Shown here: one piece after another, positions 34,192 through 43,697 of the stretch
Position numbering within the stretch: the stretch's first letter is position 1
Layout: each line of letters begins with the position of its first letter
Origin: Clostridia bacterium
Lineage (GTDB): Bacteria > Bacillota > Clostridia > Christensenellales > QALW01
Length of the DNA stretch: 64,000 nucleotides
Direction: 5' to 3'
Assembly: GCA_900769815.1 (NCBI GenBank)
Contig: CAAGID010000037.1
Span: 1-64,000, forward strand
Translations under genes and position numbers: made by a program
Notes under the pieces: model-generated
Told to the model about the DNA's origin: nothing
Seen by the model: the letters and a program-made list of their open reading frames with translations, nothing else
Database searches by the model: none

Positions 34192-34746
34192 ATGGACAGA
34201 AGGCAAAGAAAAACGCGGGAAGTTATATTTAACGCGTTTTTCAAACTTATGGGTAAAAAAGCGGTTGACAAAATTACCGTAGGGGAAATAATTGAAGAAG
34301 CTGACGTAGGCAGGGCGACATTTTATGCGCATTTTGAAACCAAAGAGTTTCTTTTAAAGGAAATGTGCAAGGAGTTGTTTTGTCATATTTTTGATTCTGC
34401 CCAAAACAACAATGAACATAAGCATATATTTGATTGTGTCGCACCTGATTCTGTATTTTTGCATTTATTTCAGCATTTTAAAGGAAACGACAACAAAATT
34501 CTTGACCTTATTTCGTTAAAGGATAGCGATATATTTTTAAAGTATTTCCGCGACGAGCTTATTAAGTTTATTGAAACACAGATTGAAGTAAAGGACACTA
34601 TATTGCCTAAAAGTCTTGTTAAAGAGCATATTGCATCGTCATTTATAAGTACCATTCTTTGGTGGAAAAACGGCGGTTTAAAGGAACCGCCGGAGGAAAT
34701 AAACAACTATTTTACAGTTTTAGTAAGAAACTTTTTAAAAAACTAA
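34192..34746 (+). CDS. TetR/AcrR-family transcriptional regulator
   Basis: The 184-residue protein has the TetR N-terminal helix-turn-helix (RKTREVIFNAFFKLMGKKAVDKITVGEIIEEADVGRATFYAHFETKEFLL) and a helical ligand-binding C-domain resembling the TetR_C type with LVKEHIASSFISTILWW. It very probably binds the dyad at 34078-34100 and controls itself and the divergent CDF gene. Its stop overlaps the convergent Nudix gene by a few bases. Confidence 0.93.
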   Translation: MDRRQRKTREVIFNAFFKLMGKKAVDKITVGEIIEEADVGRATFYAHFETKEFLLKEMCKELFCHIFDSAQNNNEHKHIFDCVAPDSVFLHLFQHFKGNDNKILDLISLKDSDIFLKYFRDELIKFIETQIEVKDTILPKSLVKEHIASSFISTILWWKNGGLKEPPEEINNYFTVLVRNFLKN

Positions 34747-35207
34747 ATTTCTTTATTATTTAATATGGCTTTTGTAAGCGTATCGCCGTCATAGATAAGT
34801 TTTAGTGAGAAAAAGGGCTGGTCGGTATCTAACAGTTTAAGAAAGATTTTATCACCCTCCCATATGGGCAGGGTGTAAATTTTTTCCTTTTCGACCCACT
34901 TAAGGTCGCCTTCATCACATTCCTTTAAAGTGCCCGAAAAATCTTTACATACAAAAAGGTGCATATATTCGCCCTCCATATCCTTGGGCACAAAGGTTAC
35001 AATACCTCGGTATTCCAAAGAGTTTAATATTAAGCCTGTTTCTTCATATGCTTCGCGGATAGCACATTCCTCGGGACTTTCATTTTCTAAAAACTTACCG
35101 CCGATACCGATCCATTTATCCTTGTTTATATCGTTTTGCTTTTTTACTCTGTGAAGCATAAGATATTTATTATCTTTTTCAATGTGAATTAAAGTTGTGT
35201 TTTTCAT
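34743..35207 (-). CDS. Nudix hydrolase (MutT/8-oxo-dGTPase-like)
   Basis: The 154-residue protein has the Nudix box GGKFLENESPEECAIREAYEETGL at about residues 37-60, fitting GX5EX7REUXEEXGU. The N-terminal strand TLIHIEKDNKYLMLHRVKK is typical of 8-oxo-dGTP diphosphatases. I start at the ATG at 35207, which follows GAGGTG at 6 bases. It is convergent with the TetR gene. The substrate is not proven by sequence. Confidence 0.92.
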   Translation of the reverse strand: MKNTTLIHIEKDNKYLMLHRVKKQNDINKDKWIGIGGKFLENESPEECAIREAYEETGLILNSLEYRGIVTFVPKDMEGEYMHLFVCKDFSGTLKECDEGDLKWVEKEKIYTLPIWEGDKIFLKLLDTDQPFFSLKLIYDGDTLTKAILNNKEI

Positions 35208-35263
35208 AAATTGCACCTCGCGTTTATTTTATCATAGGTTATCTAAAAATTCAATTCTTTATA

Positions 35264-35292
35264 TTGAAAAATCAGAACAAATATGTTATAAT
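35264..35292 (+). promoter_or_regulatory. Promoter of glgA
   Basis: TTGAAA (35264-35269) and TATAAT (35287-35292) are separated by 17 bases, 28 bases ahead of the glgA start. Confidence 0.8.
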
Positions 35293-35319
35293 ATCAAAAA
35301 AGCAAAGCAGGTGATTACT

Positions 35320-36762
35320 ATGGCAAAAAAGAAAATTTTATTTGTTACGTCGGAGGCTGTTCCTTTTATTAAAACGGGCGGTCTTGCTGACGTTGCGGGC
35401 ACGCTGCCTGAATATTTTAACAAAAACAAGTATGACGTAAGGGTGATTCTGCCTAAATACGCTTGTATTAAGGAGCAGTTTAAAGATAAGCTTATTTATA
35501 AATTCAATAAAATGGTGCGTCTTGCATGGCGAAGCCAATACGCTGGGATATTTGAATATAAGCATAATAACGTTACTTTTTATTTTGTTGATAATGAATT
35601 TTACTTTAATTCTCCTACGCCTTACGGGGAAGCAAGAGGGGATATTGAAAAGTTTGCCTTTTTTTGTCGCGCAGTACTTGAGTGTATGCCTGAAATCGGC
35701 TTTAAGCCTGATATAATACATTGTCACGATTGGCAAGCGTCAATGATACCGGTATATCTTTTTGATGAGTTTAAGGAGTCTGATTTTTATAAAGACACAA
35801 AAACTGTGTTTACCATACATAATTTAAAATTTCAGGGTGTTTACAGCAAGGATATTGTTGAGGACGTTTTAGGCATTTCAAACACATATTTTGATAAAGG
35901 TATTATTGAAGCTTACGGCGACTGTAACTTATTAAAGGGCGGACTTACTTATGCAGATAAAATAACAACGGTAAGTAAAAGCTATGCTGAAGAAATTAAG
36001 ACTCCATTTTACGGCGAGGGACTTGATTCACTTATCCGTTACCGCGAAAAAGACCTTATTGGCATTGTAAACGGTATTGATTATAAGACCTTTGACCCTT
36101 TAAGTGACCACTATATTAACTCTTTTTATTCCTGGCGTGATACTGAGAATAAAAAGGGAAATAGACTTGCTCTTTTAAATGAAATGGGGCTAAAGGCAAC
36201 GGATGATACCTTAGTTTTAGGCGTTGTTTCACGCCTTACCGGACAAAAGGGCTTTGATCTTGTTGACTGTATTTTAGATGAACTTTTAAATGACGATATC
36301 TGTTTAATAGTTCTTGGTACAGGGGAAGACAGATATGAAGAAATGTTTAAGTATTTTGAAAATAAGTACCCTGACAAATTAAAGGTAAATCTTTGCTATA
36401 ATGAAGAATTATCTCATAAAATATATGCAGGGTGCGATGCCTTTTTAATGCCGTCGCTTTTTGAGCCTTGCGGTCTTTCGCAGCTTATGAGTCTTCGTTA
36501 CGGCACTGTGCCTATAGTTCGTGAAACGGGCGGTTTAAGAGATACGGTAATACCTTATAACAAGGAAAAATCAACGGGTTTTTCCTTTAGCAACTATAAC
36601 GCTCACGATATGCTTTACACTATCCGCTATGCTGAAGAAATTTTCAAAAATAAAAAGGAATGGAACAGAATAGTAAAACGTGCAATGAAAGCAGATTTTT
36701 CATGGAAGGCTTCAGCAAAAGAATATGAATCACTTTATAATTCCTTTGAGGATAAAGAATGA
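35320..36762 (+). CDS. glgA: Glycogen synthase (ADP-glucose, GT5)
   Basis: The ATG at 35320, with CAGGTG in front, gives a 480-residue protein of standard GlgA length. It begins KILFVTSEAVPFIKTGGLADV, the K-x-GGL ADP-glucose site, and has the HCHDWQASMIPVYL motif (about residue 133). The C-domain includes VSRLTGQKGFDL, MPSLFEPCGLSQLMSLRYGT and VRETGGLRDTV. It elongates alpha-1,4-glucan. No other glycogen gene is nearby. It is followed by an overlapping lipoprotein gene, then nfeD and floA. Confidence 0.96.
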   Translation: MAKKKILFVTSEAVPFIKTGGLADVAGTLPEYFNKNKYDVRVILPKYACIKEQFKDKLIYKFNKMVRLAWRSQYAGIFEYKHNNVTFYFVDNEFYFNSPTPYGEARGDIEKFAFFCRAVLECMPEIGFKPDIIHCHDWQASMIPVYLFDEFKESDFYKDTKTVFTIHNLKFQGVYSKDIVEDVLGISNTYFDKGIIEAYGDCNLLKGGLTYADKITTVSKSYAEEIKTPFYGEGLDSLIRYREKDLIGIVNGIDYKTFDPLSDHYINSFYSWRDTENKKGNRLALLNEMGLKATDDTLVLGVVSRLTGQKGFDLVDCILDELLNDDICLIVLGTGEDRYEEMFKYFENKYPDKLKVNLCYNEELSHKIYAGCDAFLMPSLFEPCGLSQLMSLRYGTVPIVRETGGLRDTVIPYNKEKSTGFSFSNYNAHDMLYTIRYAEEIFKNKKEWNRIVKRAMKADFSWKASAKEYESLYNSFEDKE

Positions 36763-38207
36763 AAAAGCTTGCACTTGTCCTTGTATTGCTTTTGATTTTT
36801 GTCGGTTGCGGTAATAGAGAGAACATACCTTCGAAAGTAACTGAATATCATTTTAATGCGAAAAATGACGCTTTATTTCCATTTTACTGTATTGATGAAA
36901 ATGATATTTTGTGGCGGGTGGAAAATAAAGGTGCCTTTTCAACGGAGTGCAAGGTTTTAGAAAACGGCTTTATAAAATATCTGAGAAACGATGACGTTAT
37001 CTTTTTTACTATGGACCATTATGATAAAAACGGAGTAAATTTTGGCAAATTTGTAAGTAAAAATCAAACAGGTAAAGTTGAAAGCATCTTTGAAAAGGTA
37101 CGTATCGATTCTATTCAGGTTACAAAAGAAGGAAATCTTTTGTTTATTGATGAGGGAAACAACCTTTATTTCAGACGTGACGGCATAATAACCCGCATTG
37201 AGGGCGACGTAGCCGAGGCTCAGTTTGTAGGGGAGGATACCTTCTTATTCAGGCTTAATAAAGGTTTAATCGAAGAAAAGGAAACGGTTTATCCCATATA
37301 TTCGGCAACGGCAGATTACAGAAACTTTATTATGAACGGCGTTGATATAATTGAAGCTGATGCTGAAAACGGTAAGGCGTATATTATAAAAAACAAACGC
37401 ATCGTGCAAAAGCGAGCCTCGGCTAAGGAGGTTGCCGATTGCTTTGTTTATAGTGATGGCGAGGTGCTTTTTGATATTCCCTCGGTGCTTATTTCTCAGT
37501 TTTCTGAAAAGAAGCATATGTTTTTAATATGCGTAAATGAATCTGCTTCAACCTTAAAATACGACCTCTACCGTGTTGATGGGGCAGAACCTATTAAAAA
37601 GGGCGAAAACGTTATTTCGGGTAGATATATTTCTTCTGACAGAAGCGTTTTTGCTTACGAATTTCAGACGGCAGAAGATATAAAAACGGCTATTATTGAT
37701 CGCACCGATACTGTACGTAATTATTCTTTAGGCGAAAACTGTTCCCTTGAAAGCATATATTACGTTGAGCCTTATACGTACCTTCACAAAAACGGGGAGC
37801 TTCTTATCTTAGAAGAAAACGGTATAGGCGCGCTGATTGATGACGGTATAGATAAAATCAGAGTAATAGGTAACGGACTTGTTTGCTTTAAGGAAAATAA
37901 AAAGCCATATAGTATTTCAGTATGCACGGGTACGAAAGTAACCAATAAAGCAAGTGAGATTACAAATGATAACGTATTATATAAAGATGGTCTTCTTTAT
38001 TACTATACGGGCGAAGGCTATGATTTGAACGCTGCTGATATATCGGGTAAATCAACAGCTCTTATAAGTAACGTAACAGATAAGTTTATCAGTAAAAACG
38101 GAACCGTTGCTGTAATCAAAAGAGATACCAATGTTTTATACATAACAAATGGCGAGAACACAGTTGATACTGGACTTAAAATAAAAAGCTTTATTGGGGA
38201 GGAATGA
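36759..38207 (+). CDS. Lipoprotein of unknown function, likely beta-propeller
   Basis: This 482-residue lipoprotein (signal with lipobox FVGC, residues 14-17) begins in an ATGA overlap with glgA. The mature part consists of many short beta strands ending in dipeptides such as GD or NG, with repeated NLLFIDEGNNLYFRRDG and LYITNGENTV-type units, suggesting a beta-propeller. I do not recognise a family. The overlap indicates translational coupling to glgA and co-transcription with nfeD and floA. Confidence 0.8.
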   Translation: MKKLALVLVLLLIFVGCGNRENIPSKVTEYHFNAKNDALFPFYCIDENDILWRVENKGAFSTECKVLENGFIKYLRNDDVIFFTMDHYDKNGVNFGKFVSKNQTGKVESIFEKVRIDSIQVTKEGNLLFIDEGNNLYFRRDGIITRIEGDVAEAQFVGEDTFLFRLNKGLIEEKETVYPIYSATADYRNFIMNGVDIIEADAENGKAYIIKNKRIVQKRASAKEVADCFVYSDGEVLFDIPSVLISQFSEKKHMFLICVNESASTLKYDLYRVDGAEPIKKGENVISGRYISSDRSVFAYEFQTAEDIKTAIIDRTDTVRNYSLGENCSLESIYYVEPYTYLHKNGELLILEENGIGALIDDGIDKIRVIGNGLVCFKENKKPYSISVCTGTKVTNKASEITNDNVLYKDGLLYYYTGEGYDLNAADISGKSTALISNVTDKFISKNGTVAVIKRDTNVLYITNGENTVDTGLKIKSFIGEE

Positions 38208-38210
38208 AAA

Positions 38211-38678
38211 ATGGAAATTCTTGCAATATGTGCTGTCATAATAGGCACGGCACTTCTTGTGCTTGAATGTTTTATACCCGGCATAGGAGTTGCCGGTATT
38301 ACAGGCGGTTTTTTAAGCATATTAGGAATATTATTACTTATACCTTACGTTGGCTGGTACGTAATTTTTATAATTATGGCAATAATAATTATAGTGCTTT
38401 TAAGTATTTATTGCTTTGCCAAGTCAGCCCATAAGGGCAAGAATCCTTTGGTGCTTTCACAAAAGACCGATAAGGAATCAGGCTTTTCTGCAAATGATGA
38501 TAATGCTTTCTTGTTAAATAAGGAGGGAGAGACATTAACACAGCTTCGTCCCTCAGGTATCGCACTTATTGATTCAAAGCGTGTTGACGTTGTAACTGAC
38601 GGCGAGTTTCTTGATGTAGGTACAAAAATTGTTGTTACCGATATTCAGGGACGCCGAATAATAGTTAAAAAAATTTAA
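38211..38678 (+). CDS. NfeD-family membrane protein
   Basis: The 155-residue protein starts with membrane helices in the NfeD pattern (LLVLECFIPGIGVAGITGGFLSILGILLL) and ends with an OB-fold domain (LRPSGIALIDSKRVDVVTDGEFLDVGTKIVVTDIQGRRIIVKKI). NfeD proteins act with flotillins in membrane organisation. The gene lies 15 bases upstream of floA. Confidence 0.93.
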   Translation: MEILAICAVIIGTALLVLECFIPGIGVAGITGGFLSILGILLLIPYVGWYVIFIIMAIIIIVLLSIYCFAKSAHKGKNPLVLSQKTDKESGFSANDDNAFLLNKEGETLTQLRPSGIALIDSKRVDVVTDGEFLDVGTKIVVTDIQGRRIIVKKI

Positions 38679-38692
38679 GGAGGTAACAAAAA

Positions 38693-39709
38693 ATGTTACA
38701 AGTAATTTCACAAATATCAGCACCTGATATTATTATGATTCCCGTAATCGCAATTTTAATTGTTGCAATCATTCTTCTTATCATATTCTTACGAATTTTC
38801 CCCATCGGTCTTTGGATGACAGCCCTGTTTTCGGGCGTAAAAGTAGGAATTTTCCAGCTTGCAACCATGCGTTTCAGACGTGTTAATCCACAGAGAATCG
38901 TTTATCCTATGATTCAGGCAACAAAGGCAGGATTAGACCTTGATATGAGCAAATTAGAAGCACATCTTCTTGCGAAAGGTAACGTTGAAAAAGTTGTAAA
39001 CGCTTTAATTGCAGCACAGAGAGCAGATATTCCTCTTAATTTTGAGCGTGCCGCTGCTATTGACCTTGCCGGCCGTGACGTTTTAACTGCAGTACAGATG
39101 TCAGTTAATCCTAAAGTTATTGAAACACCTATTATTGCAGCCATTGCAAAGGACGGTATTGAACTTCGTGCAAAAGCAAGAGTTACGGTTAGAGCGAATA
39201 TCGACCGTTTGGTAGGCGGTGCAGGCGAAGAAACTATTATTGCCCGTGTAGGCGAGGGTATCGTTACTACTGCAGGTAGTGCTGAAAGCCATAAGGCAGT
39301 TCTTGAAAATCCCGATTTAATTTCACGCACAGTTCTTGATAAGGGACTTGATGCAGGTACTGCATTTGAAATTCTTTCCATTGATATTGCTGACGTTGAC
39401 GTTGGCAGAAATATCGGTGCACAGCTTCAGATGGACCAGGCAGAAGCAGATAAAAAGATTGCTCAGGCTAAAGCTGAAGAACGCCGTGCAATGGCAGTTG
39501 CCCGTGAACAGGAAATGAAAGCTCAGGTACAGGAAATGCGTGCAAAGGTTGTTGAAGCCGAAGCAGAAGTTCCCAAAGCAATGGCAGAAGCTTTAAAAGG
39601 CGGTAATTTAGGCGTTATGGATTATTATAAGATGGAGAATATGCTTGCTGACACAAAGATGCGTTCATCAATTGCTGACCCCAACGTAAGCAAGCCTAAG
39701 ACGGAATAA
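38693..39709 (+). CDS. floA: Flotillin-like protein FloA
   Basis: The 338-residue protein is of FloA (YqfA) type: an N-terminal hydrophobic hairpin (about residues 10-55), an SPFH domain including [26 protein letters not shown] and [17 protein letters not shown], and a C-terminal helical region rich in AEAD/KAEE (about 245-300). It forms membrane assemblies, here with the NfeD protein. The ribosome site AAGGAGG is strong. Confidence 0.95.
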   Translation: MLQVISQISAPDIIMIPVIAILIVAIILLIIFLRIFPIGLWMTALFSGVKVGIFQLATMRFRRVNPQRIVYPMIQATKAGLDLDMSKLEAHLLAKGNVEKVVNALIAAQRADIPLNFERAAAIDLAGRDVLTAVQMSVNPKVIETPIIAAIAKDGIELRAKARVTVRANIDRLVGGAGEETIIARVGEGIVTTAGSAESHKAVLENPDLISRTVLDKGLDAGTAFEILSIDIADVDVGRNIGAQLQMDQAEADKKIAQAKAEERRAMAVAREQEMKAQVQEMRAKVVEAEAEVPKAMAEALKGGNLGVMDYYKMENMLADTKMRSSIADPNVSKPKTE

Positions 39710-40167
39710 TGGAAGTTTTAATTTTCATTGCGGCAATAATATTTATTATCGCAAAAAATGCTGCTAAGGTTAAACAACAGTCTCAGCAGAATGAGCCTGA
39801 AGAGACTGAACCAAGAAACCCCATAGATTTTGAAGAAATTCAAAGAAAACTTGTGGGAGAATTTTTTGGCGAAAAACAAAAAGAGCAAGGCAGGGATTAT
39901 CAAGGTGTAAATCGCCCTAAAACCGAGGGCTACAGGGAAGAAATACCTCTTACCAAAAACTCAATAAAGTATGAAAGTGAAGAAGGCAGAGAAAGCAACG
40001 AGGGCAAGTGTATTGAGCCAAATGCAAATCACTGTGCCGTTGAACATTTTGATGACACTGTTTATGCTTCGGAAATCGGAATCGAAAATAGCGATTTTAC
40101 CCGTGAGGATTTAGTAAAAGGCATTATTATGGCGGAAATTATTTCAAAGCCAAAAAGTATGCAATAG
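39709..40167 (+). CDS. Small single-helix membrane protein of the floA operon
   Basis: The 152-residue protein has one N-terminal membrane helix (residues 2-16) and a charged, low-complexity cytoplasmic part with repeated Gln/Glu/Lys stretches and a short C-terminal helix (TREDLVKGIIMAEIISKPK). Its ATG overlaps the floA stop by one base, so it is coupled to floA. The function is unknown; the last segment is similar to tails of other small Clostridia proteins of unknown role. Confidence 0.75.
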   Translation: MEVLIFIAAIIFIIAKNAAKVKQQSQQNEPEETEPRNPIDFEEIQRKLVGEFFGEKQKEQGRDYQGVNRPKTEGYREEIPLTKNSIKYESEEGRESNEGKCIEPNANHCAVEHFDDTVYASEIGIENSDFTREDLVKGIIMAEIISKPKSMQ

Positions 40168-40172
40168 CAGAA

Positions 40173-40205
40173 AAGAGGATGGTCGTTAAAACCATCCTCT
40201 TTATG
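40173..40205. terminator. Bidirectional terminator between the floA operon and upp
   Basis: AGAGGATGGT pairs perfectly with ACCATCCTCT around CGTTAAA, with T-rich sequence on both sides. Confidence 0.85.
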
Positions 40206-40218
40206 TTTTATGTGTAAC

Positions 40219-40860
40219 TTATTTTGTACCGAAAAGTCGGTCACCGGCATCGCCTAAGCCGGGAAGAATATATCCGTTTTCATTAAGGCAACGGTCTAAC
40301 GTAGATACGAAAATATGTACGTCAGGATGCTCCTCAGCAACCCGTGTTACTCCTTCGGGGGCACCGATAACTGCCATAAACTTAATATCCTTACAACCAC
40401 GCTTTTTAAGCATTTTAATGGCGTCACAAGCACTTCCACCGGTAGCAAGCATAGGGTCAACAACTAAAACAAGCTTGTCCTCAATTCCGTCAGGGAGCTT
40501 ACAGTAGTATTCCTGAGGTTCTAAGGTTTCTTCGTCACGGTAAAGACCGATATGACCTACTCGGGCAGAGGGGAAAAGCACGTGAATTCCGTTTACCATA
40601 CCTAAGCCTGCACGGAGAATAGGAACTATTACTATTGCATTATCCTTAACAACGTGCTGTGTGCAAACTTCAAGGGGAGTTTTAACCTCCTTTTCAACGG
40701 TTGGCACGCCTTCTTTAAGACATTCAAAGGTCATTAAAGTGGTTATTTCTTCAACAAGCTCACGAAATTCTTTCATACTTGTTTTTTCATCTCTTAAAAT
40801 TGCAATCTTATGATTTATAAGGGGATGATTGAATATTGTTACGTTTTCGTAGTTTTTCAT
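40219..40860 (-). CDS. upp: Uracil phosphoribosyltransferase
   Basis: The 213-residue protein is full length and matches Upp: HPLINHKIAILRDEKTS, PILRAGLGMVNGI (residues 84-96), the PRPP loop VVDPMLATGGSACDAI (about 133-148), and the uracil-binding end YILPGLGDAGDRLFGTK. It makes UMP from uracil and PRPP in the cytosol. It follows the uracil permease gene by 13 bases. Confidence 0.98.
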   Translation of the reverse strand: MKNYENVTIFNHPLINHKIAILRDEKTSMKEFRELVEEITTLMTFECLKEGVPTVEKEVKTPLEVCTQHVVKDNAIVIVPILRAGLGMVNGIHVLFPSARVGHIGLYRDEETLEPQEYYCKLPDGIEDKLVLVVDPMLATGGSACDAIKMLKKRGCKDIKFMAVIGAPEGVTRVAEEHPDVHIFVSTLDRCLNENGYILPGLGDAGDRLFGTK

Positions 40861-40873
40861 TAAAATACCTCGA

Positions 40874-42310
40874 TTATTCTTTGCCTAATTTGCTGTTTTC
40901 AACTTTTGTAAGTATTGCGTTTGTAATAATACCGATAATAAGTGCGGTAGCAATGGAGGTAACGGTAATAACCTTACTAACTGCACCTGTTTCAAGGAAG
41001 GCATAGGGAATCTGAATTGAAAGACCGCCGATGCCTGAAATGAGAATTGAAGAAACAACAAAGAGGTTTTTGTTATCGCCTAAATCAAGGTCCTTGAACA
41101 TTTTAAGACCCGAAACTGCAATAAAGCCGTAAAGCGTAAGGCAAACACCGCCCATTACGCAGGAGGGAATAGTCTGCAATAAAACCATTATAGGCTTAAT
41201 AAATGAAAGCACTATGCACATAAATGCAGTAGTTGTGATTGTTATAATTGAAGCATTCTTTGTAATTGCAACACAGCCAACGGATTCGCCGTAGGTGGTA
41301 TTGGGGCAGATGCCTAAAACTGTACCTGCCATTGAACCAACTCCGTCGCCTAAAAGAGTTCTCTTAAGGCCGGGCTCTTTAATAAGGTCACGGTCAATAA
41401 TTGATGAAAGATTTTTATGGTCAGCAATATGCTCGGCAAAAACAACAAGAGCAACAGGAAGGAATGCAATGATAACCTCGATAATTCCGCCTGCATTTAA
41501 AAGTGTTGCGTTGGGGTTAGCTTTTAAAATTTCAGCTGACATTTCGCCTGATACAAGTTCTTTTACACCTTCAATAAGTGCAAAGCGAGGATAATCAAAT
41601 ATTGAAGCAAGACTGAAATCCTTAAAGTTATCGATGAGCGGCTGGAAGTTAATGACTTTAAGATAATCAATGCCAGCAAAGTTTCCTATAAGTGTAAATA
41701 TTGTTGCAACAAGATAGCCTGCAACGATGCCTAAAATAAAGGGAACAAGGCGAGCCATCTTATACTTCTTCTGGGTTGAACATATAACAATTGTCATAAA
41801 AGCAATAAGACCGCAAAGAAGGGATATAAGGTTATATGAACCAAAAAGCTCTGACGAATTTGATTTTACAATATCACCCATTGCCGAACCTGCAAGGGAA
41901 AGACCGATTAAAGCAACAGTGGGACCAATAATAACGGGAGGCATAAGCTTATTTACCCAATCAGTGCCAACAAAGTGGATAATAAGGGCAATGATAACGT
42001 AAACAAGACCTGCAATGATTGAACCTAAAATAATACCGCAGTAGCCGTATGCAACCGCAACGCCTAAGGAAGAGAGAAAAGCGAAGGAGCTTCCGAGGAA
42101 AACAGGACTTTTGAATTTTGTGAACAGCTGGTATACTAAAGTACCAACGCCTGCGCCTAAAATTGCAGCGGGAATCTGTGTGGGTAAGCCAATAATTGTG
42201 GGCACGGCTATTGTTGCTGCAAGAATTGCCAATAACTGCTGAAAAGCAAGCAAGAGCAACTGCCCAAATTTAGGCTTGTCTTCAATGTCGTAAACTAACT
42301 TTTTCTCCAT
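40874..42310 (-). CDS. uraA: Uracil/xanthine permease (NCS2 family)
   Basis: The 478-residue protein has about 14 helices and the NCS2 pattern: LLLLAFQQLLAILAATIAVPTIIG at the N-terminus, GSSFAFLSSLGVA, PPVIIGPTVALIGLSLA, VALVVFAEHIADHKNLSSIIDRDL and GVGSMAGTVLGICPNTTYGESVGC. The coupling to upp supports uracil as substrate. The leader has only a short GTGAAA hairpin and no attenuator that I can fold. Confidence 0.95.
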   Translation of the reverse strand: MEKKLVYDIEDKPKFGQLLLLAFQQLLAILAATIAVPTIIGLPTQIPAAILGAGVGTLVYQLFTKFKSPVFLGSSFAFLSSLGVAVAYGYCGIILGSIIAGLVYVIIALIIHFVGTDWVNKLMPPVIIGPTVALIGLSLAGSAMGDIVKSNSSELFGSYNLISLLCGLIAFMTIVICSTQKKYKMARLVPFILGIVAGYLVATIFTLIGNFAGIDYLKVINFQPLIDNFKDFSLASIFDYPRFALIEGVKELVSGEMSAEILKANPNATLLNAGGIIEVIIAFLPVALVVFAEHIADHKNLSSIIDRDLIKEPGLKRTLLGDGVGSMAGTVLGICPNTTYGESVGCVAITKNASIITITTTAFMCIVLSFIKPIMVLLQTIPSCVMGGVCLTLYGFIAVSGLKMFKDLDLGDNKNLFVVSSILISGIGGLSIQIPYAFLETGAVSKVITVTSIATALIIGIITNAILTKVENSKLGKE

Positions 42311-42357
42311 AAAAAATCCTCCAAAATAATTTTTGTGAAAAAATTTTCACTCCACCT

Positions 42358-42386
42358 ATTGTACCACATATAAAATTAAATTTCAA
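42358..42386 (-). promoter_or_regulatory. Promoter of the uraA-upp operon
   Basis: On the minus strand TTGAAA (42381-42386) and TACAAT (42358-42363) are 17 bases apart, 48 bases upstream of the uraA start. Confidence 0.7.
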
Positions 42387-42433
42387 GATATAAAAATAAT
42401 TTTTTGACGAATTTTGTATTTTTTGTTAAAAAA

Positions 42434-42461
42434 ATACCCTACGGTAAAAACCATAGGGTAT
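42434..42461 (-). terminator. Terminator of the dehydrogenase operon
   Basis: ATACCCTA-C-GGT pairs with ACC-A-TAGGGTAT (one mismatch) around AAAA. On the minus strand it is followed by a T-rich run, 7 bases past the stop of the hexitol-phosphate dehydrogenase gene. Confidence 0.8.
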
Positions 42462-42467
42462 AGATAA

Positions 42468-43682
42468 TTAAATTACGTTACCAAGCTCAGAAGCGATAAC
42501 TGAATCGGCTGCACGGCGGATTTCTGCAAGTGACTTGCCATCAAGAATCATCTGATACATATCAAGAATCATTTTGGTAAGTTTATCATCGGCGTCAAGC
42601 TTACAGTGTTCACAAAGAACGTTTTTAGCACATTCTTTAGACTGCTCACAACCGTCAACTTCATTTAAGTAACGGCGAAGACCTGCGGCGGCACCGATTG
42701 CTATATATGCAGGAGTTACTCCCATTTCCATAGCTAATTTTGATGAACCGATAAGGCGGTCATCAGGAGAGAGCTTTCTTACGGGGTCACCGCCTACGCG
42801 CTGACAGGTGTCTTTAAGTGCGGCGTTTGTAAAACGATTCAATAAATCGGTTATATGAAGTAAAATTTCCTCAAGTGCTACACCGTATTTCTTGGAAAGA
42901 GCTCTTGCACTTTCTTCCATTGCACCGCGAACGATAAGGTAAACCTCGTCTTTATCAATTGACTGATAAATGTATTCAAGACCTAAAATATTGCCAAGAT
43001 ATGCGCAGGTTGCGTGGCCCATATTGTGAACGTAAAGCTTTCTCTTTAAATAGAAATCAAAGGGGGAGAAGGGAACCATATTTTTAATGTTGGGAATTTC
43101 TCCTTTGAAAGCATCCTTATCAACGGGCAAGAAGCCATAGCTTTCAACACAAACACGAAGGGGGTTACCATCCTTCATATCCTCGGTCTGAACGGGAACC
43201 ATTCTTCCAATTGATGCTTCTACTAAACCGATATTCTGGTCAAACCAATTTTGCTCGTCAGCGTTTAAATGCTCCTTAATCATTTTTTCAAGGACTTTGT
43301 TTGCATCCATAAGGTTTTCGCAAATTATTATATTAAAGGGAGGAAGGTTTCTTTCCTTACGGAGCTTTAAGCCTGCAACGATATTAGGAATTATAAATTT
43401 TAAAACGTTAACGCCAACGGCAGTTGCCATAATATCAACGCTTGCAATAGCTTCTGCAACTGCAGCACCGTCTTTACCGTCTACTGCATTTATGTTTAAA
43501 ACGTCAATATCGGTATGACCGTCGTTAGAAATTATGCGAACGGGATATTTTTTGTTTGTATTTAAGTTTTCAATAACGGAATCAACAACGTCAACAATAG
43601 TTACTTCATAACCTGAAGCGGAAAGAAGCATTCCTATAAAACCGCGGCCGATATTACCGCCACCGTACATTAAAGCCTTCAT
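42468..43682 (-). CDS. Mannitol-1-phosphate 5-dehydrogenase family protein
   Basis: The 404-residue protein begins with a Rossmann motif GGGNIGRGFIGMLL and has the catalytic region of long-chain polyol dehydrogenases, KLYVHNMGHATCAYLG (about residues 213-228), with the conserved Lys, Asn and His. It would oxidise a hexitol phosphate to fructose 6-phosphate with NAD. Its partner 15 bases upstream is a sorbose-phosphate-reductase-like gene, so a combined sorbose-to-fructose-phosphate route is possible. The stereospecificity cannot be read from sequence. Confidence 0.85.
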   Translation of the reverse strand: MKALMYGGGNIGRGFIGMLLSASGYEVTIVDVVDSVIENLNTNKKYPVRIISNDGHTDIDVLNINAVDGKDGAAVAEAIASVDIMATAVGVNVLKFIIPNIVAGLKLRKERNLPPFNIIICENLMDANKVLEKMIKEHLNADEQNWFDQNIGLVEASIGRMVPVQTEDMKDGNPLRVCVESYGFLPVDKDAFKGEIPNIKNMVPFSPFDFYLKRKLYVHNMGHATCAYLGNILGLEYIYQSIDKDEVYLIVRGAMEESARALSKKYGVALEEILLHITDLLNRFTNAALKDTCQRVGGDPVRKLSPDDRLIGSSKLAMEMGVTPAYIAIGAAAGLRRYLNEVDGCEQSKECAKNVLCEHCKLDADDKLTKMILDMYQMILDGKSLAEIRRAADSVIASELGNVI

Positions 43683-43697
43683 TTGAATATCCTCCTT

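Noticed and set aside
42311..42433. PyrR-type attenuator before the uracil permease
   Set aside because: Only a 6-bp GTGAAA hairpin is present, without antiterminator or terminator.
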